From positions 124,001-188,000 of the forward strand of contig NZ_JBHUPY010000011.1 in the NCBI RefSeq assembly GCF_042688385.1: 64,000 nucleotides of DNA, written 5' to 3'. Positions 31,805 through 40,551 of this stretch are shown one piece after another. The notes beneath the pieces are model-generated. The model had not been told where the DNA came from and made no database searches. It was given only the letters and a program-made list of their open reading frames with translations. Numbering within the stretch: the first letter of the stretch is position 1; the number at the start of each line of letters is the position of its first letter. Position numbers and translations under genes: made by a program. Source of the DNA: Herpetosiphon sp042688385. GTDB lineage: Bacteria > Chloroflexota > Chloroflexia > Chloroflexales > Herpetosiphonaceae.

Positions 31805-32692
31805 TTATTGGTTGAGCGCTGTTGCACCAGCGGCGATTTCGCTAATCTCAGTGGTAATGGCTGCTTGCCGAGCCTTGTTATAGGTCAGGGTCAAGTCGCG
31901 CACCAACTCTTTGGCATTGTCGTTGGCATTGCGCATGGCCATCATCCGGGCCGAATGTTCACTTGCAATTGATTCAAGGATGGCTTGGTAGAGCTGCACT
32001 TCAATGAAGCGTGGCAATAATTGGTCAAGCACATCTTCTTGGCTTGGTTCGTATGAGTAATCGACCTTGGTTGCGCCAGCGTTGCCTGGGGCTTCGACTG
32101 GCAAGAAACGGCGCAATTTTGGCCGTTGCACCAAAGTGTTTACGAACTCAGCGCAAAGCAAGTAGACTTCATCGTAGGCATAGTTGCCATTCGCATCGGG
32201 GCTATAGCCATTGATCGCGGTTGTGGCAGCAGGCAATACATCCACCAACGGTGGCGCATCGCCCAAGCCAATAATTTCAGAATCGAGCTTTTGACCAGCC
32301 CGCAAGATGAAATCGCGACCTTTTTTGCCGACAGCGATGACCGAAACACTACGACCTTGGCTTTTTTGCTCTGTGATAAAGCGAGCCGCTGCACGCGTCA
32401 AGTTTGAATTAAGCGCACCGCACAGCCCACGGTCGGGCGTGATCAAAATCAACGCAACACGAGTTACTGTGGGATGCGGCTGCAACAACGGGTGTTTCGA
32501 GCTGCCACCCATCGAACGCATTGTCAACTCGCCCATAACATCGTACAGGCGGTCGGCATACGGACGGGTTGCAAGCACGTTTCGTTGAGCGCGACGCATC
32601 TTCGAGGCCGACACTAGCTCCATCGCTTTGGTGATTTTGCCAGTGTTCTTGACACTCTTGATCCGCCGCCGAATTTCTCGTGCTGAAGCCAT
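31805..32692 (-). CDS. atpG: ATP synthase gamma subunit
   Basis: A 295-residue rotor shaft subunit. N-terminal REIRRRIKSVKNTGKITKAM and C-terminal ARMMAMRNANDNAKELV are the two conserved coiled-coil ends, with ITPDRGLCGALNSNL between. Length is normal and GAGGATTTT precedes the ATG. The 82-base gap from atpA contains a short-word repeat, which is odd inside an operon. Confidence 0.97.
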   Translation of the reverse strand: MASAREIRRRIKSVKNTGKITKAMELVSASKMRRAQRNVLATRPYADRLYDVMGELTMRSMGGSSKHPLLQPHPTVTRVALILITPDRGLCGALNSNLTRAAARFITEQKSQGRSVSVIAVGKKGRDFILRAGQKLDSEIIGLGDAPPLVDVLPAATTAINGYSPDANGNYAYDEVYLLCAEFVNTLVQRPKLRRFLPVEAPGNAGATKVDYSYEPSQEDVLDQLLPRFIEVQLYQAILESIASEHSARMMAMRNANDNAKELVRDLTLTYNKARQAAITTEISEIAAGATALNQ

Positions 32693-32736
32693 AAAATCCT
32701 CGTAAAGAAAGAGATTGAGGCAAGGGCGGGATCAAG

Positions 32737-32773
32737 GTTTAACTGACCCCTGACCCCCAGCCCCCAACCCCTA
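32737..32773. repeat. Short-word repeat between atpA and atpG
   Basis: The stretch CTGACCCCTGACCCCCAGCC sits just after the atpA stop codon. It belongs to the same family as the run at 28636-28742. Confidence 0.6.
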
Positions 32774-32774
32774 T

Positions 32775-34328
32775 CTATTTATAACTCGCCGTTTGCTTGA
32801 ATTCGGTCACGGCTTTGCGTAAGTTGGCGATGGTTGCTTCGCTCAAGACTTTATCGCTGGCGATGGTGCGACCAACCTCAGCATAGCTGCTGTGGATAAA
32901 CTGCCAGAAATCGCGCTTGAAGTCGTTGATCCGAGCAACTGGAACATCATCCAAGAAGCCGTTCCCAGCAACCCACAGAATAATCACTTGGTCTTCCAAA
33001 GCGATTGGTTGGTATTGTGGTTGCTTGAGCAATTCCGAAAGGCGTTGACCGCGTTCGATTTGGGCCTTGGTGCCTGCATCCAAGTCGGAGGCAAACATCG
33101 CAAAGGCTGCCAATTCGCGGAACTGCGCCAATTCGAGCTTCATCTTACCAGCAACGGTCTTCATGGCTTTGGTTTGGGCCGATGAACCGACGCGGCTCAC
33201 CGAAATACCAACGTTCAACGCTGGGCGTTGGCCAGCATAGAACAAGTCCGATTCCAAGAAAATTTGGCCGTCGGTGATCGAAATCACGTTGGTAGGAATA
33301 TAAGCTGAAACGTCGTTGGCTTGGGTTTCGATGATTGGCAAGGCCGTAATCGAACCACCGCCATTGGCATCGCTCAAACGAGCAGCCCGTTCCAACAAGC
33401 GTGAGTGCAAGTAGAACACGTCGCCAGGGTAGGCTTCGCGGCCTGGAGGGCGGCGCAGCAACAATGACACTTGGCGATAGGCCACAGCATGCTTCGACAA
33501 ATCGTCATAAATGATCAAGGCATCTTTGACGAGGTTGCCATCGACCGTCACGCCGCCTTCCATCACTTCTTCAGCGATGGCACAGCCTGAGTATGGGGCG
33601 ATGTATTGCAATGCTGCTGATTCTGAGGCTGAAGCATTGACCACGATGGTGTAATCCATCGCGCCATTTTGCTCAAGCGTGGTAATGGTTTGAGCCACTT
33701 TCGAGCGCTTTTGGCCGATAGCGACATACACACACACCATGCCTTGACCGCGTTGGTTGATGATCGTATCGATTGCGATCGCGGTCTTACCAGTTTGGCG
33801 GTCGCCGATGATCAACTCGCGTTGACCACGCCCGATTGGAATCAAGGCATCGATCGCCAAAATCCCAGTTTGCACTGGTTGGCTCACCGATTTACGCTCG
33901 ATCACCCCGGGGGCAATCCGTTCGACTTCGCGGGTTTTGGTTGCGCTGATTGGACCTTTCCCGTCGAGCGGGCGGCCAAGTGGGTCAACGACGCGGCCAA
34001 GTAACTCTTGACCAACTGGCACTGAAATAATCTTGCCAGTTGAGCGTACCAAGTCGCCTTCTTCAATTTCGAGATAATCGCCCAAAATAACGGCAGCGAC
34101 GTTATCTTTTTCCAAGTTCAGCGCGATGCCCATGACGGTTTCGCCTGACTTCGTTTGCTTGAATTCAAGCAACTCCGAAGCCATAACATCGCGCAGACCT
34201 GAGATCCGCGCTACGCCGTCACCAACGCTAGCAACCGTACCGACGTTGACCGCAGTTGGGTCAGCGCTGATTGGTTGCTGCACACTGGCTTTAAGACGAC
34301 TAAGAATATCTTCTGTTGTTACAGCCAT
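32775..34328 (-). CDS. atpA: ATP synthase alpha subunit
   Basis: A 517-residue non-catalytic nucleotide-binding subunit of F1. P-loop GDRQTGKTAIAID, the motif ALPIIETQANDVSAYIPTN, and LLRRPPGREAYPGDVFYLHSRLLE are standard. The N-terminus TTEDILSRLKASVQQ is the delta-binding helix, which is intact. GAGGC precedes the ATG. Confidence 0.98.
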   Translation of the reverse strand: MAVTTEDILSRLKASVQQPISADPTAVNVGTVASVGDGVARISGLRDVMASELLEFKQTKSGETVMGIALNLEKDNVAAVILGDYLEIEEGDLVRSTGKIISVPVGQELLGRVVDPLGRPLDGKGPISATKTREVERIAPGVIERKSVSQPVQTGILAIDALIPIGRGQRELIIGDRQTGKTAIAIDTIINQRGQGMVCVYVAIGQKRSKVAQTITTLEQNGAMDYTIVVNASASESAALQYIAPYSGCAIAEEVMEGGVTVDGNLVKDALIIYDDLSKHAVAYRQVSLLLRRPPGREAYPGDVFYLHSRLLERAARLSDANGGGSITALPIIETQANDVSAYIPTNVISITDGQIFLESDLFYAGQRPALNVGISVSRVGSSAQTKAMKTVAGKMKLELAQFRELAAFAMFASDLDAGTKAQIERGQRLSELLKQPQYQPIALEDQVIILWVAGNGFLDDVPVARINDFKRDFWQFIHSSYAEVGRTIASDKVLSEATIANLRKAVTEFKQTASYK

Positions 34329-34387
34329 TGTTTGCCTCTATGATCGAAGTATGAAGGATGAAGCTGGTGCTTCATCACTTCTCACAG

Positions 34388-34744
34388 TTAACCGGCCATC
34401 ATATTGCGTTGGACTGCGTTGAGGCGTTGGCGGAGAGTTGAATCAAGCACCTTATCGCCAACACGCACCAACAAGCCGCCCAGAATTTCTGGATCGACTT
34501 TGTAGGTGATGTCGAGCAATGCGCCATAACGCGCCTTGAGATCGCTGGCGATCTTGGTGCGTTGTTCAGCGCTCAGTTCTACGGCACTTGTAACTTCAGC
34601 CGCGGTTGGGCCGCCCGAACGCGCCAACTGCACCAACTCATCCAGCACGCTTGGCAAGAGATCTTCTTGGCCTTCGGCTTTGAGCGCTGCAACGAGTGAA
34701 TCATAGACAGCGCGGGCGTAGCTTGCGGGTTCGCGGCTGCTCAT
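34388..34744 (-). CDS. atpH: ATP synthase delta subunit, unusually short
   Basis: Only 118 residues, against about 175-185 in most bacteria. The first helix (YARAVYDSLVAAL) and second (PSVLDELVQLAR) of the N-terminal bundle are present. The next section jumps to the C-terminal half: VTSAVELSAEQRTKIASDL, then DPEILGGLLVRVGDKVLDSTLRQRL, which are conserved. About 60 residues of the alpha-binding domain are missing. The reading frame is clean, and the ATG overlaps the atpF stop (TAATG), so this is not a sequencing frameshift. Confidence 0.9.
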   Translation of the reverse strand: MSSREPASYARAVYDSLVAALKAEGQEDLLPSVLDELVQLARSGGPTAAEVTSAVELSAEQRTKIASDLKARYGALLDITYKVDPEILGGLLVRVGDKVLDSTLRQRLNAVQRNMMAG

Positions 34745-35238
34745 TAGTTCAGCCTCCCAAGTTGGTCAATTGATTTATTGATCAACTCGTCGTGACCTTT
34801 AGTTTGCAGTTCGCGACCAAGCACATTGCTGGCGGTTTCGGTAACCAAAGAAGCCAATTGGCCTTGCAAGCCGCGCAACATTTGTTGGCGATCTTGTTCA
34901 GCTTTGTTACGGGCTTCTTCTTCAATTTTGGCAGCGTTATTGCGAGCAACAACCAACAATTCGGCTTCTTGCGCCCGAGCGCGTTCTTGGGCTTGGCTGA
35001 TGATGGTTTGACCTTCGCGGCGAGCTTCTTGCAGCTTCGCATCGTAGTCGGCATCAACGCGGGCCAATTGTTGCTTCACTTTTTCAGCGTTATCCAAGCT
35101 CTCGCGAATGCGTTCTGAGCGAGCTTGCAGGGCATTCAAAATTGGTTTGTAGAGAAACATATTCAACAAAATTGCCAACAATGAGAAGTTGACAATTTGT
35201 GAGAGTAGCAGTGGGAGATCGACCCCAAGCTTATCCAT
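34744..35238 (-). CDS. atpF: ATP synthase b subunit
   Basis: A 164-residue stator subunit: one N-terminal membrane helix (LLLSQIVNFSLLAILLNMFL), then a long charged helix rich in Ala, Glu, Gln and Arg forming the peripheral stalk coiled coil. Length is normal. The frame ends by overlap with atpH. Confidence 0.95.
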   Translation of the reverse strand: MDKLGVDLPLLLSQIVNFSLLAILLNMFLYKPILNALQARSERIRESLDNAEKVKQQLARVDADYDAKLQEARREGQTIISQAQERARAQEAELLVVARNNAAKIEEEARNKAEQDRQQMLRGLQGQLASLVTETASNVLGRELQTKGHDELINKSIDQLGRLN

Positions 35239-35329
35239 TACATCCCCCTTAGCAAGAGCGCCACGCCACTAGGTGCATGGCGCTTGCAGGAATAGTGTCA
35301 TTGAATCGTCGTTCGTCAGCGGTTGGTTC

Positions 35330-35563
35330 TTAGATAACTTCGAAACCAATCAACAACGAAATAACCAGACCGAAGATCGCGAGACCTTCTGTCAAAGCGA
35401 TACCGACGAACATATTGGTGCGGATCGTGCCTTCGGTTTCAGGGTTGCGAGCAATTGACTGCAATGCGCCCGATACCAACATCCCAATACCAATACCAGG
35501 GCCGAGGGTCGATAAAGCAATAGCCAAGGCCGCTGCAATCAGGCGTACACCTTCATCGGTCAT
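35330..35563 (-). CDS. atpE: ATP synthase c subunit
   Basis: A 77-residue two-helix ring subunit. The polar loop is SIARNPETEG and the ion-carrying Glu is in ALTEGLAIFGLVISLLI; surrounding residues look like a proton rather than a sodium type. The Gly-rich first helix is LSTLGPGIGIGMLV. The start at 35563 is supported by GGAGG; a longer frame upstream is not used. Confidence 0.97.
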   Translation of the reverse strand: MTDEGVRLIAAALAIALSTLGPGIGIGMLVSGALQSIARNPETEGTIRTNMFVGIALTEGLAIFGLVISLLIGFEVI

Positions 35564-35649
35564 GAGCTGAATCCTCCAAAAACTGAGTGTTAATACGTAG
35601 TCAAAAGAAAAGTGTATGATCAAACCGTTAGTTTGCGTCGATCAAGCGC

Positions 35650-36630
35650 TTAGTGCGCGTGTTCTTCGTGGCCATGATCGCCGTGCGATTCAGCAGCCAT
35701 ATCGATAAATGCCATCGTCAACATCGCGAACACGAAGGCTTGAATCAAGCCGACGAAGAGTTCGAGGCCGTAGAATGGCAGAGATAGCAAGGTTGGGAAC
35801 AGGAATGCCATTACCAAGAGCACAACTTCACCGGCAAAGATGTTGCCGAAAAGCCGGAAGGCAAACGAGACAATCCGCGCAAATTCCGAAATCAATTCGA
35901 TGATCCCGACCGCAGTTTGGATTGGACCACCCTTGATGTTGAAGAACTTGCCTAAGTAGCCGAAGCCCAACGAGCGGAAACCCCAGAATTCAGTCACCGC
36001 GAACGAGATCAAGGCCAAAGCCAAGGTCATGTTCAAGTCGGCGCTACCTGGGCGCAAGAATGGGTGGAAGGCCGTGCCGCTTGGGCAGTTGTTGGTGTAT
36101 TTGCCACCTTCAGCAGCAGCAGCCAAAACTGGTGCAGCACTATCGGTGCTGATGCCAGCGGTTGCAACGTGATTCGGGGCGGCAGCATGCTCGGTGCTGT
36201 GGCTATAGCACAACCCAATTGAGCCAACGCCTGGCACCAAACCAAACCAGTTTGATGGCAGAATCAAGAAGAAGATCGTAGCAACGACGACAAAGAAACG
36301 CCCTGCAAACTTGGGGCTGACCCCTTGCATGGTGTTGTAGAACATTTCAACCGCATATTCCAAAGCGTTCTGGAGACCACGTGGGTGCTTCAAGGCTTCG
36401 GTGTTGCCACTGCGCAATTTGCTGGTGCCAATCACCGAAAGCACGATCAAGAGTGCCATCACAATCCATGTGAGCACCAGCGAGTTCGTGATCGTATACC
36501 CACCAATGTGGAACAGTTCTTCGGCTCGTACCGAAACCAGCGGCGTACCAACAGGCAGGAATATGCGCAAAGCAATCCCGATCACTGCGGTAAGTGCGAC
36601 CGCTATAATTACCTTTTGTTTTGTGGACAA
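35650..36630 (-). CDS. atpB: ATP synthase a subunit with insertion
   Basis: A 326-residue membrane subunit carrying the proton channel. The essential Arg is at about 259 in AFRLFGNIFAGE, with LISEFARIVSF before it. Between about residues 139 and 193 there is an extra hydrophilic, His- and Ala-rich stretch (CYSHSTEHAAAPNH ... CPSGTAFHPFL) not found in most a subunits, and the C-terminus ends ESHGDHGHEEHAH. The start is TTG at 36630, chosen for GGAGGG six bases upstream; the frame extends to 36711 without another ribosome site. Confidence 0.93.
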   Translation of the reverse strand: MSTKQKVIIAVALTAVIGIALRIFLPVGTPLVSVRAEELFHIGGYTITNSLVLTWIVMALLIVLSVIGTSKLRSGNTEALKHPRGLQNALEYAVEMFYNTMQGVSPKFAGRFFVVVATIFFLILPSNWFGLVPGVGSIGLCYSHSTEHAAAPNHVATAGISTDSAAPVLAAAAEGGKYTNNCPSGTAFHPFLRPGSADLNMTLALALISFAVTEFWGFRSLGFGYLGKFFNIKGGPIQTAVGIIELISEFARIVSFAFRLFGNIFAGEVVLLVMAFLFPTLLSLPFYGLELFVGLIQAFVFAMLTMAFIDMAAESHGDHGHEEHAH

Positions 36631-36747
36631 GGCGATCCCTCCGCGTTTATAGGCCCATCGTAAAGCGGTACACTGCTGGCTCTGCACAACGCTGGGCAAT
36701 ACAACTTTCACGACTGTTGGGATTTTGTGCTTTTTTGCACATTCTCA

Positions 36748-36776
36748 AGTATAAAGGATGGCTATGCTCTTGTCAA
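36748..36776 (-). promoter_or_regulatory. Promoter of the ATP synthase operon
   Basis: On the minus strand TTGACA (36776-36771) and TATACT (36753-36748) are exactly 17 bases apart. The leader to the TTG start of atpB would be about 110 bases. Confidence 0.85.
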
Positions 36777-37062
36777 ACTTGTTAACATTAGTCAAGAATA
36801 GGCTCAATCCCTTTGTAACGGGCAGAAATCGCCTTATCTCACATGAGCCTAGCCATGTTTTTATCTCCAACGTCAACCATTTTGCTGCTTTTGTGGCAAT
36901 TGTCACAAAAGTGCCTCAACAATCTGCTAGGGTGCTGGAGGTTGGAACCGCGAAGAACGCGAAGCGCGCGAAGTTTTGATCCACGAAGCGCACGAAGAGC
37001 ACAAAGGGGCGAAGGCTATTGGCTATGTGTATTGGTTCATTGGATTGGCAACAAGGATCATT

Positions 37063-37192
37063 CCCTCACCCCCAACCCCTCTCCCACTGAACGCGGGCGA
37101 GGGGAGCACCGGTTTTTACCGACGTATTGCGCAAGAACCACCGCGTTAAAGCCCCTCGCCCGCGCCACGGGAGAGGGGTTGGGGGTGAGGGG
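37063..37192. repeat. GC-rich palindromic intergenic repeat, copy 5
   Basis: CCCTCACCCCCAACCCC at one end, GGTTGGGGGTGAGGGG at the other; centre ACGTATTGCGCAAGAACCAC. Same family as at 435-581. Confidence 0.85.
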
Positions 37193-37471
37193 GGCTTAAT
37201 ACCTAACCCTTGAAAGACGAAAACCCCTGCGTCTCCCGCCTTGAGGCGGGACGGAAGGGTGGTGATCGAGGGGCTGGGGAGCGGGGGTCGGGGATTGGGT
37301 GCTGGGGGTCGGAACCGCGAAGCGCACGAAGAGGCGAAGGCTATTGGCTCTTGGCGATCGGACAATCATCGGGTTTGGCAACATAGGGTGGCACAGCACG
37401 GGCTACTGATCCCCAGCCTCTGACCCCCGATCCCTCGATCTACAAATGATTAAAAAGCTAAATATTTTTGC

Positions 37472-37500
37472 TTGACAAGCCCAAATCGCTTGTGTATACT
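37472..37500 (+). promoter_or_regulatory. Promoter of the alpha-amylase gene
   Basis: TTGACA (37472-37477) and TATACT (37495-37500) are spaced by 17 bases. The leader to ATG 37773 is about 265 bases, with a hairpin (ATGAATC / GATTCAT) near 37660 and a strong ribosome site, AAAGGAGGG. Confidence 0.8.
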
Positions 37501-37772
37501 TCGTCCAACAAACGAACGAACCAAAAGTACCAGCCCAAATCGGGACATTTGCCTAATCGTGCTCACAACGCTAGCCATCATTTCAGCTTTGTACGACGGT
37601 ATTTTTCTAGGGCTAAAACTTTGTTCGCTCTATAAACAAATTGATAGTGGCTCGATGAATCGCCGTTGATTCATTCCCCGTAGATGCTGTGTGATCTCGA
37701 ACATCCTAGGCCTGAGTATCATCCAGCTGCCTTGACTCGATCAACCGTTCACGTCCCAAAGGAGGGTCGTTT

Positions 37773-39581
37773 ATGTCACGGACCACTCGCGCAATCGCGC
37801 GGTTGACACTGTTCGTCTTGGTTGTGATCATCTTCTCGGTTGGCTTCCTTGGAACCGCTCCACGAGCAACCCAAGCTCAAACGACACCACGCACGGTTTT
37901 CGTCCATTTATTCGAATGGAAATGGACTGACATTGCCAAAGAATGCGAAAATTGGCTCGGACCCAAAGGCTTCTCGGCGGTTCAAGTCTCACCACCCCAA
38001 GAACATATCCAAGGCGCTCAATGGTGGACGCGCTATCAACCAGTCAGTTATCAAATTCAAAGCCGCTCCGGTACTCGCGCCGAGTTTGCCAACATGGTTT
38101 CACGCTGTAAAGCAGTTGGCGTAGATATTTATGTCGATGCTGTGATCAACCACATGACTGGCGTTGGCAGCGGCACTGGCGTTGCTGGCACCAGCTATAG
38201 CAGCTATACCTACCCAGGCAACTACCAAAGCCAAGATTTCCACCACTGTGGCCGCAATGGCAACGACGATATTAGCAACTATCAAGATCGCTGGGAAGTG
38301 CAAAATTGTGAGTTGGTGAACCTCGCCGACCTCAAAACCGAATCAGATTATGTACGCGGCAAATTGGCTGCCTACCTCAATGATCTGCGTGGTTTGGGCG
38401 TGGCTGGCTTCCGCATCGATGCCGCCAAACACATGCCCGCCGCCGACATCGCCAACATTATGAGCCGCGCCAGCAATCCTTACATTTATCAAGAAGTGAT
38501 TGACCAAGGCGGTGAGCCAATTACCTCTGGCGAATACACCGGCAATGGCGATGTAACCGAGTTCAAATATAGCACCAACATTGGCCGGATGTTCAAAACC
38601 GATAAGCTCGCCAATATGAGCAACTTCGGCACGCCATGGGGCTTTATCGCCAGCGATAGCGCTGTGGTCTTTACCGATAATCACGATAACCAACGCGGCC
38701 ATGGCGGCGCTGGCAACGTGGTGACCTTCAAAGATGGCAAACTCTACGAACTTGCCAACATCTTTGCCTTGGCTTGGCCATATGGCTATCCCCAAGTTAT
38801 GTCGAGCTACAATTTTAGCAATGGCGACCAAGGCCCACCAAGCAGCAATGTCTACAACGGCAACAGCGCCGATTGTGGCGGGAGCAACTGGGTTTGTGAG
38901 CATCGCTGGCGCGGCATCGCTAACATGGTCGGCTTCCGCAACTACACCAGCACGGCATTTAGCACCAGCAATTGGTGGTCAAATGGCAATAATCAAATCT
39001 CATTCAGCCGTGGCAGCTTGGGCTTTGTGGCAATCAATCGCGAAGGCAATAGCTTAAGCCGCACGTTCGCAACTGGCTTGCCAGCAGGCACCTACTGCGA
39101 TGTAATTCACGGCGATTTCAACAATGGGGTTTGTTCAGGCCCAACCGTCAGCGTCAATGGCAGTGGTCAAGCAACGATCACGGTGGCAGCGATGGATTCA
39201 GTGGCGATTCACGGCGGGGCAAAAATCAATGGCACCAACCCAACCCCAGTGCCAACCACGTCACCAGTGCCAACCACGCCACCAAGCAGCACCATTGCGG
39301 TGACCTTCAACGAAAACGCCACCACAACTTGGGGCCAAAATGTGTATGTCATTGGCAATGTTGCGGCGCTTGGCAGTTGGAATACCGCCAATGCTGTGCT
39401 GCTCTCATCAGCAAGTTACCCAGTGTGGAGCAAAACGATCAACTTGCCAGCCAACACCGCCATCGAATACAAATACATCAAGAAAGATGGCTCGGGCAAT
39501 GTGACCTGGGAAAGCGGCACCAACCGCACATTTAGCACACCCGGTAGCGGCACGGTCACCCGCAACGATAGCTGGAAATAA
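37773..39581 (+). CDS. Secreted alpha-amylase, GH13 animal-type, with CBM20 starch-binding domain
   Basis: A 602-residue extracellular enzyme that hydrolyses alpha-1,4 bonds in starch. A signal peptide (LTLFVLVVIIFSVGFLGTA, cleaved near AQA-QT) leads to a GH13 barrel. Catalytic residues: Asp216 (GFRIDAAKH), Glu241 (QEVID) and Asp305 (FTDNHDNQRGHG). The DNQRGHG motif and the shape VFVHLFEWKWTDIAKECENW are those of chloride-type animal and actinobacterial amylases. A Pro/Thr linker (about 488-506) joins a CBM20 (507-602) with WGQNVYVIGNVAALGSWN and IEYKYIKKD. The promoter and long leader suggest control by sugar supply, but no operator is proven. Confidence 0.95.
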   Translation: MSRTTRAIARLTLFVLVVIIFSVGFLGTAPRATQAQTTPRTVFVHLFEWKWTDIAKECENWLGPKGFSAVQVSPPQEHIQGAQWWTRYQPVSYQIQSRSGTRAEFANMVSRCKAVGVDIYVDAVINHMTGVGSGTGVAGTSYSSYTYPGNYQSQDFHHCGRNGNDDISNYQDRWEVQNCELVNLADLKTESDYVRGKLAAYLNDLRGLGVAGFRIDAAKHMPAADIANIMSRASNPYIYQEVIDQGGEPITSGEYTGNGDVTEFKYSTNIGRMFKTDKLANMSNFGTPWGFIASDSAVVFTDNHDNQRGHGGAGNVVTFKDGKLYELANIFALAWPYGYPQVMSSYNFSNGDQGPPSSNVYNGNSADCGGSNWVCEHRWRGIANMVGFRNYTSTAFSTSNWWSNGNNQISFSRGSLGFVAINREGNSLSRTFATGLPAGTYCDVIHGDFNNGVCSGPTVSVNGSGQATITVAAMDSVAIHGGAKINGTNPTPVPTTSPVPTTPPSSTIAVTFNENATTTWGQNVYVIGNVAALGSWNTANAVLLSSASYPVWSKTINLPANTAIEYKYIKKDGSGNVTWESGTNRTFSTPGSGTVTRNDSWK

Positions 39582-39589
39582 CTATTGAG

Positions 39590-39708
39590 TTAAACCACGA
39601 AGGACACGAAGAGCACGAATGTTAGGTTAATTGGAAAGCTGAGTTTTGTACAAGCCTCAGAGAACCAACTGATCCAACCTTAGTGAAACTTCGTGTCCTT
39701 CGCGGTTA
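39590..39708. repeat. CGAAG-type element with terminal inverted repeats
   Basis: AACCACGAAGGACACGAAG at the left end faces CTTCGTGTCCTTCGCGGTT at the right. The middle (TGAGTTTTGTAC, CCAACCTTAGTG) matches the inverted sequence of the unit at 25671-25778 at about four bases in five by eye. It touches the stop codon of the methyltransferase gene. Confidence 0.83.
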
Positions 39709-40551
39709 AATGCCATCTTTGGCTATTTCATAAAATTCGGGGTTGGCAAAGGCCAAGCGTTGGCGCATTACCTCGATTGCTTGGGGATTTTGATCGATCA
39801 AGGTGAAGTTGCGGCCATTGCGTGCGGCGGCCTCGCCAAACGAGCCACTGCCTGCAAAAAAATCCAGCACCTGATCGTTGGGGTTGGAGTGCACGCGCAC
39901 AATGCGGTTGAGAATTGCGAGCGGTTTTTGGGTTGGATAGCCAGTTTTTTCCTTGCCATTTGGGCTAACAATCGTGTTCCACCAAACGTCGGTCGGCGTT
40001 TTACCCCGCGCGGCCTTCTCAGGCCCAACTAAACCAGGAGCCATGTAGGGAATGCGATCGATTGCCGCATAATTAAAGGTATAGTTTTCTGGATCTTTGG
40101 CATACCACAGAATCGTATCGTGCTTGGTTGACCATTTTTTGCGCGAACGTGCGCCATAATCGTAGGCCCAAATAATTTCGTTGATAAACGAATCGCGGCC
40201 AAAAATCTGGTCGAGCAGCACCTTGCAATAATGCACTTCGCGATAATCAATATGAAAAAAGAAGCTGCCTTGGGGCTTCAGCAAACGGTAGGCTTCGAGC
40301 AAACGTGGCTCAATAAAGGCCAGAAAATCATCAAAACTATCGCCATAAGCCCGCTCGCCAACTTTGATACTGCTATAACGATGGCCACCAAAGCCAACCC
40401 GATCGCCATGCTCGGAGCGAACGGTACGCAATTGGGTGCGACTTTGCACTTTGCCAGTGTTGAAAGGCGGGTCAATGTAGATTAAATCATAGCTGGCTGC
40501 TGGCAGGCTCGCCAAAACAGCCAGATTATCGCCAAAATAAAGTTTATTCAT
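39706..40551 (-). CDS. Site-specific DNA methyltransferase, beta class, no partner nuclease
   Basis: A 281-residue N6-adenine or N4-cytosine methyltransferase. Motif IV DPPFNTG (27-33) comes before motif I LDFFAGSGSFGEAA near the C-terminus, the beta-class order. GYPTQKP (motif X region) precedes motif I. The middle contains a likely target-recognition part around YDYGARSRKKWSTKHD. No restriction gene is adjacent. The start overlaps the end of the small upstream gene by eight bases; a TTG eight codons earlier is less likely. It is third in an operon with a histidine kinase. The recognition sequence is unknown. Confidence 0.9.
   Translation of the reverse strand: MNKLYFGDNLAVLASLPAASYDLIYIDPPFNTGKVQSRTQLRTVRSEHGDRVGFGGHRYSSIKVGERAYGDSFDDFLAFIEPRLLEAYRLLKPQGSFFFHIDYREVHYCKVLLDQIFGRDSFINEIIWAYDYGARSRKKWSTKHDTILWYAKDPENYTFNYAAIDRIPYMAPGLVGPEKAARGKTPTDVWWNTIVSPNGKEKTGYPTQKPLAILNRIVRVHSNPNDQVLDFFAGSGSFGEAAARNGRNFTLIDQNPQAIEVMRQRLAFANPEFYEIAKDGI

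Larger units (their letters stand above)
36631..37471. other. Repeat-filled divergent intergenic region
   Basis: Besides the atp promoter, this gap holds: CGAAG-type words at 36948-37015 and 37312-37345; a full GC-rich palindrome at 37063-37192; a perfect hairpin CCCGCC-TTGA-GGCGGG at 37235-37250; and a TGACCCC-type run at 37406-37440. No coding frame with a ribosome site is seen. Confidence 0.75.

Noticed and set aside
34388..34744. Short atpH as a frameshifted pseudogene
   Set aside because: The single frame covers both conserved ends, overlaps atpF by the TAATG junction, and no second piece of delta is seen in other frames.
37472..37669. 65-codon frame starting at TTG 37472
   Set aside because: Its start codon is the -35 box of the amylase promoter and no ribosome site precedes it.
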